From Trichomonas tenax (taxonomy: Eukaryota > Parabasalia > Trichomonadida > Trichomonadidae), in contig JALKBU010001343.1 in assembly GCA_023091735.1 (NCBI GenBank), positions 1 through 12,303 on the forward strand: DNA of 12,303 nt. Direction: 5' to 3'. How positions within the stretch are numbered: the first letter of the stretch is position 1; every line of letters starts with the position of its first letter. Below, piece by piece: positions 5,881 through 12,303 of this stretch. The notes under the pieces are model-generated. The model saw nothing but the letters and a program-made list of their open reading frames with translations. It was not told the DNA's origin and made no database searches. A program made the position numbers and the translations under genes.

Positions 5881-8800
5881 TTAAGTGTATGATTGAAGGA
5901 TTGCCATCCTTATGTCATTCACTCTTAGTGGCTTTGGAACGAACTCATTCATTCCTGCATTCAAGCAATCAGCTTTGCAAGATGAAGCAGCGGAAATTCC
6001 AATGATGTAAATATTTGCATACCATTTCTGACTCTTTCTTATGATTCTCGCTGTCTGAATTCCATCAAGAACTGGAAGCTTGAGATCCATAATTATGAGA
6101 TCGTAATTTCCTTCGCCGCTGTCCTCAAGGAGTTGCAGCGCTTCTTTGCCTGTGCTTGCAACTGTTGATGTGCAACCGATTGCATCGAGAATCTTTTGGA
6201 GCACAAATGAATTCGTCTTGTGGTCCTCCACAACGAGGATTCTCTTGTAGATCGGTTCCATGCTTACGGAACTCCTTCGTGCAGCCATTGGTGTGTGGGT
6301 TTTGTCTTTGATGAGTGCTTTGACAACTTGAGAGATAATAAGAGGTCCGTGAAGGATGTAGGAAGGTGCAACAGGTTCACGTGTGACAATGATCGTCTTA
6401 GCATTGTCAGGAAGCAAATTGTCGAATGACTGCATGTGCTTCTCTTCATAGAAGACGATGTTAGTTGTGCTGTTGATGTTGTTTCCATCGAAAGATGAAA
6501 TCTCAACTTTCATTGCATTTGCAACACGAACAATCTGTTCCTTGAGCGGTCCATCATCCATAACAACAACAGCATGGATGAGTGGGCTCTCGGCCTTGAA
6601 TGGTCTGACTGTCTTCGCTGGAACAACAAGCGTGATTGTTGATTCATGGTTCTTGGATGACGCTGTTTCGAGATTCATTGGATTGATTGTCTTAACCATG
6701 TCATTGCAATCGCCATTGTACTTGCAGACGATCTTCGCGTTTGGAGCTTCGAACGAGAGATACAAATCGCACGTGTTGCTCCTGCAGCTGTGTGCTGCGT
6801 ACATCAGCTGCATGATGATGGATGCAGCAACGACGATGTAATTGAGTGATGCTGTCTGCGGGAAGACGTTTTCGACAAAGACATTCAACTGAATTCCACG
6901 TCTTGAGAAAACAACATCGATGTGCGTTAAGATGCACTCGATCAATTCCATTAAGTCGTGTTCTGTGTTGTCACTCCTGTCATAGGAATACTTGACATCT
7001 TCGTATTGGTTGTTCAATATATCAATGAGGTGACCGAGAACAAATGTGAAAGCGTCGAGAACGACAACATCAGTTCTCTTCTGTCTGTTGAACATCATCA
7101 AGTCAATGCCGCAGTAGATGTCGTTGAATGTCGAGTAAAGCTCGTGCTTAACATTCTTGTCGATCGAGTCACTCTTTTGGTGGCTAACTCTGACCGCATC
7201 GTATTTCTTGACAAGATCGCTCCATGACTTGAATATGGAGTTAATCTCAATGCAGAAACCTGTGAGCGCAGTTCCGTTTCTCTTGTGTTCACCATTGATT
7301 AATATTGAAACAGGATTCTCATAATTTAGTCTGCAAACCATGTGGAACTTTCCGATTTTCTCGTGCATGTTTTCGATGACCGTTCTGACTTCTTCTTTGT
7401 TCTCTACGAAGTGATCGATGAACCACCAGTTCATTGTCAGCAGCTTTGATATGCCTGGCTCGAAAGCTGTCGATCTGTTCTGGATCTCATCCATTCTGTT
7501 CTCGAATACCCATGGCATCATTCTTGCATTCAAGAAGAACGAGTTGCGTTCTGCGAAAGCCGACATCTCTTCATTTTCTGTCTCTTTGATGGAATTGATG
7601 TTATTAAGAACGCAAATAATTGAAGAATCCTTTCTCAACAGTGTCAATCTCACCCAGTCATACTCTGTCTTAGATTTGATGAACCTGAATTCTTCTGTGA
7701 GATTTGGTTTCGAGCCCTGAATTATTCTTTGGTATTGACGTGCATAATTTGCGTGGCTTTCTTCATGAATGAAGTTGATGAAGTATGAAAACTCTGTTTC
7801 TGTGTCAACACTCAAAGCATCCCATATCGAAGGAAGGTTGTACAAACTGAAAACGTGTTGTGTGGAAACTTCAACACCCCAAATCAAAATCTGAGGAATC
7901 TCGAATTTCATGTTTGCGTCGGCACAAACTCCGTGAACATCGAGGAGATAGTTGACGTAGAATAAGAAGCCCGAGACTCTGTTGGAGACAGCTGAGTACC
8001 AAACTGGTGAATTTGGACCTTGGATGCGGAAAATAACTTTCTTTCCTTCGATGAGTTTCAATATTTGTTCATTGTCATCTGGATGAATCAATGGATTCAA
8101 TTTCAGCGATGTCAGCTCCTTGAAACCGATCTCGAGGAGCAATTTACCATCAGCGAGTTCAAGTTCTTTGTCGTGGATTGTGAATTTGTATAAACCGAGA
8201 ACTTTGTTTGCAATGCTCAAATCGTTCAATGCTGAGAAAAGATCTGATTTCTGTTGTTTGATCTTTGAGACTTCTTCCGCAAAGATTGTCATCACTCTCT
8301 TTTCAATAACAGGATCGTTGTTGGAAACAGCAGAAACAGCCAAAATCTTTGGAACTAATTCTCCGCCAGTTAATTCTTTCACGTGGTAGTTAAATTTGCA
8401 CATCTGGAAGTTCTCTGTCTTGACTCTCTCGAATGCTTCTTTGTACTGCTCAAGCTCTGTTGGATCTTCGATGATTTCCGGTGTTGGAAGGATCGGCATT
8501 GTTGGGAATGCGCTAGACTTGAATGAGCTCTTGTAAACAAGAGGCATTCCGTCTTCTGTGAGTTCTGCGAATGTGAATGTCTTCGAATGCGACAATAACT
8601 CTAAGAAATGCTCGAATCTGAGAGATTGTTCTCTCGCATTGATGAATCTGTGCACGAAAAGACAGGATTCCATGAGAATGCGAACACCGAATTCACGGAA
8701 GATTTTGTTGATTGGTTCATGATAGAAAATTAAAACGCAATCAAGTTTGTAAATTGCGTCATTGTAATGTGAAACATAGCATAAGTCACCGTTCGGAAGT

Positions 8801-10023
8801 ATTTCGCGTGAATAATAATGTATTGGAGCTCCTTGAGGAATTTTTCCAATCATTTCATAAACTTCGTCATCTGTGAGTAAATCTTCTGGATTTTGTGCGA
8901 AACTTGTTATAATTAGTCTGTCTTGGTTAACAGCATAAATTGACTTGGCGTTGATGATTTTACATAATTCAATTAAAATATCAGTGAAATTCGATCTCAA
9001 GAATGCTGAATTCTTGAAAACATCTGATATTTTGCGCAAAATGTGGTTTGCATTGGTAACGAGCTGTCCAAACGGCTGGAAAGGGGCAATAAATTCAGCA
9101 GGAATTTCAACTTTGCCACGGACGTTATAATTGAGGGTGAAGTTGATAGAAAGTGGCCTGAAACTACGAAATGAGGTGAAATTAACTTCTGGCTGTGAAA
9201 TAATTTCCAAATCTTTGCTTTCAAAGGTAACTTTGAGATTTGGCTCTTTTGGTGGATCTGGTGTCTCAAGCCAATAGATTTGGAACCTATATTCATCAGT
9301 TAAAGGTATTGTTGCAATTCTTTCGAAAGTTTGACTTTGTTCGCCTCTAAACAATCTTCCAACAGCAGAGTCAACTAATCCAGTGGCTTTGCTGAGTACA
9401 AATGACTTATTGAGGAAAAATGTTTTATATTTGTCAGATGTCTTGAAAAACTCGAGAGTAACCTCTTTCTTGAGAGGTATGAACCACTTTGGTAAATCTT
9501 CTGGTAATTTCATGATTTTTTGTGTTGAAATTAAAATTGATAAAAATATTATAACGATTGAAATGCAGAATAGCAGGAGTGTGTAATCAATAGTGAATTT
9601 ACTTGGACAAATGTGATGTGGATAAAAGCCAACGGTCATCACATGCATCAAAATTGGATCTTTAACAAATTTAAATTCAGTATTTTCGATAGGAATTGCG
9701 CTATTTTCATTTTCTGCTGTTATATGGTATTTGCCGATTTTGTTTTTTGATATAACACTTGTTTTATTTTTTGATTGAAATATTCTAAACAAATAGCGTG
9801 CATCAGCGAGATTTTGATCGATAGAAATGTCAAAGCTGCTCGAACCGCCCTTTAATAACACGTACAATGGCTGAATATTTCGATAAATCGAACATTTGTA
9901 GTAATAAGTACCATTTATCGATGTTATATTATAATCTGTGGCAAAAGCGACGTGATCTTCCAATGCTTTCTTAATCAATGGCACTTTTTCCAATAGAAAC
10001 AAAGCAAAGATCAATTCAAGCAT
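5881..10023 (-). CDS. Membrane PAS/GAF sensor with degenerate kinase and receiver domain
   Basis: A 1380-residue protein built like a hybrid histidine kinase. Residues 1-17 are hydrophobic (signal or anchor); about 20-145 form a short, probably extracytoplasmic domain with NxS/T sites. One membrane helix follows at 147-167. Then come an unassigned region, a GAF-like region (about 330-455), and two PAS-like folds (about 609-699 with IHPDD, and about 712-810 with IHEES), plus a less clear region at 860-930. The HisKA-like helix has KHELYSTFNDI with candidate His960. The ATPase-like region (about 1022-1136) lacks the N-box Asn and the DxGxG G-box. A receiver-like fold without acceptor Asp spans about 1149-1240. 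The C-terminal receiver (1259-1380) is complete: Glu1266/Asp1267, acceptor Asp1313, Ser1344 and Lys1364. Role inferred: signal relay, perhaps as pseudokinase or phosphatase. Upstream, TCATA (10076-10072) could be an initiator, about 50 nt from the ATG. Confidence 0.82.
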   Translation of the reverse strand: MLELIFALFLLEKVPLIKKALEDHVAFATDYNITSINGTYYYKCSIYRNIQPLYVLLKGGSSSFDISIDQNLADARYLFRIFQSKNKTSVISKNKIGKYHITAENENSAIPIENTEFKFVKDPILMHVMTVGFYPHHICPSKFTIDYTLLLFCISIVIIFLSILISTQKIMKLPEDLPKWFIPLKKEVTLEFFKTSDKYKTFFLNKSFVLSKATGLVDSAVGRLFRGEQSQTFERIATIPLTDEYRFQIYWLETPDPPKEPNLKVTFESKDLEIISQPEVNFTSFRSFRPLSINFTLNYNVRGKVEIPAEFIAPFQPFGQLVTNANHILRKISDVFKNSAFLRSNFTDILIELCKIINAKSIYAVNQDRLIITSFAQNPEDLLTDDEVYEMIGKIPQGAPIHYYSREILPNGDLCYVSHYNDAIYKLDCVLIFYHEPINKIFREFGVRILMESCLFVHRFINAREQSLRFEHFLELLSHSKTFTFAELTEDGMPLVYKSSFKSSAFPTMPILPTPEIIEDPTELEQYKEAFERVKTENFQMCKFNYHVKELTGGELVPKILAVSAVSNNDPVIEKRVMTIFAEEVSKIKQQKSDLFSALNDLSIANKVLGLYKFTIHDKELELADGKLLLEIGFKELTSLKLNPLIHPDDNEQILKLIEGKKVIFRIQGPNSPVWYSAVSNRVSGFLFYVNYLLDVHGVCADANMKFEIPQILIWGVEVSTQHVFSLYNLPSIWDALSVDTETEFSYFINFIHEESHANYARQYQRIIQGSKPNLTEEFRFIKSKTEYDWVRLTLLRKDSSIICVLNNINSIKETENEEMSAFAERNSFFLNARMMPWVFENRMDEIQNRSTAFEPGISKLLTMNWWFIDHFVENKEEVRTVIENMHEKIGKFHMVCRLNYENPVSILINGEHKRNGTALTGFCIEINSIFKSWSDLVKKYDAVRVSHQKSDSIDKNVKHELYSTFNDIYCGIDLMMFNRQKRTDVVVLDAFTFVLGHLIDILNNQYEDVKYSYDRSDNTEHDLMELIECILTHIDVVFSRRGIQLNVFVENVFPQTASLNYIVVAASIIMQLMYAAHSCRSNTCDLYLSFEAPNAKIVCKYNGDCNDMVKTINPMNLETASSKNHESTITLVVPAKTVRPFKAESPLIHAVVVMDDGPLKEQIVRVANAMKVEISSFDGNNINSTTNIVFYEEKHMQSFDNLLPDNAKTIIVTREPVAPSYILHGPLIISQVVKALIKDKTHTPMAARRSSVSMEPIYKRILVVEDHKTNSFVLQKILDAIGCTSTVASTGKEALQLLEDSGEGNYDLIIMDLKLPVLDGIQTARIIRKSQKWYANIYIIGISAASSCKADCLNAGMNEFVPKPLRVNDIRMAILQSYT

Positions 10024-10456
10024 TTTTTTTATTATTTTACAAAAAAAAATATTACAAAATCATATGTCTTTTATGATGTATTTCACTTTTTGCTAATAAT
10101 ATTATCGAAAATAATCGACTAAGTTCAAAATAAAAGTGAACTTTTAAGATGGTAATAATAATTCGATGTTATGCATGGTATGCTATTATTGAATCATATT
10201 ATTTCGAATTTTGACGTTTTTATTTACATGTCAAAAATAATTCATATTAATCAACTTTAAATATAACACATAAGAAGAACAAAAATAATACTGCTGTTGA
10301 TATGCCATTCAATAGAAGTCGCAATTAAATGATAATAACAAGAAAAAAAATTGAATATTTTATTCAAATTGATTAAAGCTTCATTTTGTATAACAACTTC
10401 ATCATTGAAGTTTTTAGGTCCTACAGAGTGGATAATAAATTATGAACTATGAATGT
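10024..10456. other. Intergenic, AT-rich, promoter side of the sensor gene
   Basis: 433 bp between two minus-strand genes, holding the 3' flank of the peptidase T gene and the 5' flank of the sensor gene. There are small imperfect inverted repeats (for example TTTTGAC near 10211 with GTCAAAA near 10230), but no ORF, tRNA-like fold or clear regulatory site. Confidence 0.55.
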
Positions 10457-10459
10457 TTA
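10456..10459 (-). terminator. TAAA polyadenylation-like signal overlapping stop
   Basis: On the minus strand the peptidase T stop codon TAA (10459-10457) is followed by A, making TAAA. In Trichomonas vaginalis the tetranucleotide UAAA, often overlapping the stop codon, is the known polyadenylation signal. Assignment here is by analogy. Confidence 0.45.
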
Positions 10460-11737
10460 ATTTTCTTTCTCAAGAGACCATAAACGAATCAATTCGATGA
10501 CAACTTCGCAGCTTGCGACCATCTGAGATAAAGCAGCCATTTCTGATCTAGAATGGCAGTTCATTCCTCCAGTGAATATGTTCGGAGTTGGTATTCCATG
10601 CTCAGAAAGACGGCCTCCATCAGTACCGCCGCGAATGAGAGTGTTCTTTGGTGGACCAAAAGCACCTTCACAGGCTTTCTTGAGGAGCTTGACAACCTTT
10701 GAATCTTCACCAACGAAAGACACCATATTGGAATAGGACTTCTTAATAACTATGTCAACTTTGCCACCTGGGAATATTGCTTCTACAGCGTTTGCAATAG
10801 TTCTCAATCTTTCACATCTTGCTGCAGCGATTTTATCATCGTGATCTCTGATAATAACGTTAAGAGATGCTGTTTCTATATGTGCTTCCAAAGCCTTTGG
10901 CATGAAGAACCCATAACTCTCATCTGTTGCTTCTGGAGACTCATTGCGTGGCAGCATTGTGATAAATTGAGCAGCCATTGTAATAGCATTTACTAATTTT
11001 CCGCGTGCATATCCTGGATGAATTGAAATTCCTGTGAATGTAATTCTTGCGTTATAAGCATTGAAGCATTGATACTCAATCAAAGGCATCTCTGTGGAAT
11101 CAACTGTGTATGCTTGTTTAGCTTTAATTTTTTCGTATGGGAGTTTAAATGTTCCCATTGCAATTTCTTCATCGCAGCTGAACAATATTTGGAGAGGTCC
11201 ATGGTTCATGTTTGTCTTAAACATATATTCAAGTGCTGTCATGATGTTTGCAACACCTGCTTTGTCATCTGCACCGAGTAAAGTGTTGCCATCCGTTGTT
11301 ATAATTGTATCGTGAATGCAATTTAATAACAATGGATTTTCATCAATCTTGATTGTGAAATTCTCATTAACAACAATATCCTTGCCATCATAATCATGGA
11401 ATATCTGTGGATTAACATTCTTTCCGCTGCACTGTGGTGATGTATCAAGATGAGCACTTAACATTAATGTTGGTGAATTTTCGAAACCTTTTGTAGCCGG
11501 AATATTTGCAATAACGTATCCTAAGTCATCAATAGTAACATCTTCAATACCAAAATCCTTTAATTCTTGAACTATCATGTTCGCTAAATCTAATTGACAT
11601 TTTGTTGAAGGTTTAAAACTATCAATTTTAGGATCACTGGTTGTCTCCACCTTCACATAGCGAATGAACTTGTCAAGGATTGGATCTGAAAGTTCTTTTC
11701 TTGCAAGACGACACTTAATCGCTTCTTCACTAAACAT
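10457..11737 (-). CDS. pepT: Peptidase T-like metallopeptidase (M20B tripeptidase)
   Basis: A 426-residue cytosolic di-zinc aminotripeptidase that would remove the N-terminal residue from tripeptides, finishing peptide breakdown for amino-acid supply. All expected residues are present: His96 and Asp98 (SAHLDTSPQCSGKNVNPQI), bridging Asp157 (LLGADDKAG), catalytic Glu190 with ligand Glu191 (CDEE), Asp213 (YTVDS) and His395 (GMNCHSR). The lid/dimer region carries HPGYARGKLVNA, and the substrate-binding RGGTDGGRLS block is intact. The match to bacterial peptidase T is strong along the full length, with an N-terminal extension of roughly 15-20 residues. No signal peptide is seen. I use the ATG at 11737, which sits 11 nt after a TCATT initiator-like site. 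The bacterial character suggests lateral acquisition in an ancestor, but a gene tree would be needed. Not obviously linked in function to its neighbours. Confidence 0.93.
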   Translation of the reverse strand: MFSEEAIKCRLARKELSDPILDKFIRYVKVETTSDPKIDSFKPSTKCQLDLANMIVQELKDFGIEDVTIDDLGYVIANIPATKGFENSPTLMLSAHLDTSPQCSGKNVNPQIFHDYDGKDIVVNENFTIKIDENPLLLNCIHDTIITTDGNTLLGADDKAGVANIMTALEYMFKTNMNHGPLQILFSCDEEIAMGTFKLPYEKIKAKQAYTVDSTEMPLIEYQCFNAYNARITFTGISIHPGYARGKLVNAITMAAQFITMLPRNESPEATDESYGFFMPKALEAHIETASLNVIIRDHDDKIAAARCERLRTIANAVEAIFPGGKVDIVIKKSYSNMVSFVGEDSKVVKLLKKACEGAFGPPKNTLIRGGTDGGRLSEHGIPTPNIFTGGMNCHSRSEMAALSQMVASCEVVIELIRLWSLEKEN

Positions 11738-11745
11738 TAATGAAA

Positions 11746-11750
11746 AATGA
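11746..11750 (-). promoter_or_regulatory. Initiator-like TCATT for the peptidase T gene
   Basis: On the minus strand TCATT fits TCAYW; with +1 at A11748 the leader would be 11 nt, typical for trichomonads. A second TCATT (11739-11743) would leave only about 4 nt, so the upstream one is the better candidate. Confidence 0.5.
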
Positions 11751-11904
11751 CAAAACCATTCTTTTGCTTCACTTTCCCCTTTAAAAACTTAAATCGGGGA
11801 ATTAAAACAATCAGCAAAATGTCAAATGCACTCCAATAGACTATTAGAAATAACTCAAATCAATTTAAATTAAATATTCCATCAACTTTTTATTTATGTC
11901 AAAA

Positions 11905-11949
11905 TTTTTTGTGGGGAATTTCAGAAAAAAGTTTTTGAGGGGAATTTAA
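11905..11949. repeat. Imperfect tandem pair around GGGGAATTT
   Basis: TTTTTTGTGGGGAATTTCAG (from about 11905) is followed by GTTTTTGAGGGGAATTTAAG (from 11931), a period of 26 bp. A third GGGGAATT lies at 11796-11803. They sit upstream of the peptidase T promoter and could be a regulatory repeat or simple local duplication. Confidence 0.5.
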
Positions 11950-12303
11950 GTGTCAAAAAATGATTCATTTAATCAAATCGAAATATATCAAAAGCAATTG
12001 ATATGTATATCATTATTCGTTTTCAATGAAATTGTGGCGAATTTTATTTCTTTTTTAATGAATGGAAGGAAAAAGAAAAATACAAAAGGATTGAATGCAG
12101 AAGGATTCAAAAATGATACAACACAAGAAATGCTAGAGCGAGGGATGGATGAATGCAGAAAAAATTGAAAGAATTCTAAATGGCGTCACTGAATTTTCTA
12201 CGTCTACTCAAACATCTCGATTTTTCTCCACCAGTATGAATATTTAAGGTCTAATTTTGGTGGCAAATGAAAAATTTTCCCATCTAAAATGCTGTGGATA
12301 TAT

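Larger units (their letters stand above)
11738..12303. other. Intergenic, promoter side of the peptidase T gene, no clear gene
   Basis: AT-rich DNA upstream of the minus-strand peptidase T gene. It contains three GGGGAATT copies (11796-11803, 11913-11920, 11939-11946). A 72-codon plus-strand frame (11950-12168) has its first in-frame ATG only at 12058, leaving 36 residues, Lys/Asn-rich and without a domain, so I do not call it. The right edge (12180-12303) shows nothing recognisable. Confidence 0.5.

Noticed and set aside
6220..7720. Several plus-strand frames of 70-127 codons opposite the sensor gene
   Set aside because: They are antisense shadows of a long gene with clear domain content and lack recognisable motifs.
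11950..12168. 72-codon plus-strand frame near the right edge
   Set aside because: It opens with GTG, its first in-frame ATG leaves only 36 residues, and its composition is low-complexity Lys/Asn-rich.

Overview
The window looks like nuclear DNA of a parabasalid protist (trichomonad), most likely Tritrichomonas rather than Trichomonas; the genus is inference. Grounds: very AT-rich spacers, long uninterrupted reading frames with no visible introns, a short R2R3 Myb protein, a diverged C19 ubiquitin peptidase, a huge one-membrane-pass protein ending in a response-regulator receiver domain, a bacterial-type peptidase T, start-proximal TCAYW initiator-like motifs, and TAAA polyadenylation-like signals at or next to stop codons.

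Layout. Positions 1-450 hold AT-rich DNA with an out-of-place G/C-rich patch and a run of 24 C. On the minus strand, about 452-1480 reads as a decayed gene: one frame stays open for 223 codons apart from two TGA stops, and an adjoining frame carries on upstream with further stops and a frameshift. About 1867-2890 is a roughly 1 kb non-coding element with ~40-bp terminal inverted repeats, packed with nested palindromes and flanked by a 17-bp direct repeat. Its right end lies about 40-50 bp before the probable start site of a Myb gene (2957-3532, +). A C19 (USP-type) peptidase gene follows (3938-5800, +). It converges, 80 bp apart, on a 1380-residue sensor/receiver gene (5881-10023, -). A peptidase T-like gene (10457-11737, -) lies upstream of that gene on the same strand. 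The right end (11738-12303) holds the peptidase T promoter side, with three GGGGAATT copies, and no convincing gene.

The four intact genes do not form an obvious pathway: transcription, deubiquitination, signalling and peptide catabolism sit side by side, each with its own spacer, as expected for monocistronic protist genes. The two most notable items are the palindrome-rich element next to the Myb promoter, and the hybrid-histidine-kinase-like protein. The latter keeps a candidate phospho-acceptor His and a complete receiver but appears to have lost the ATP-binding motifs of the kinase.
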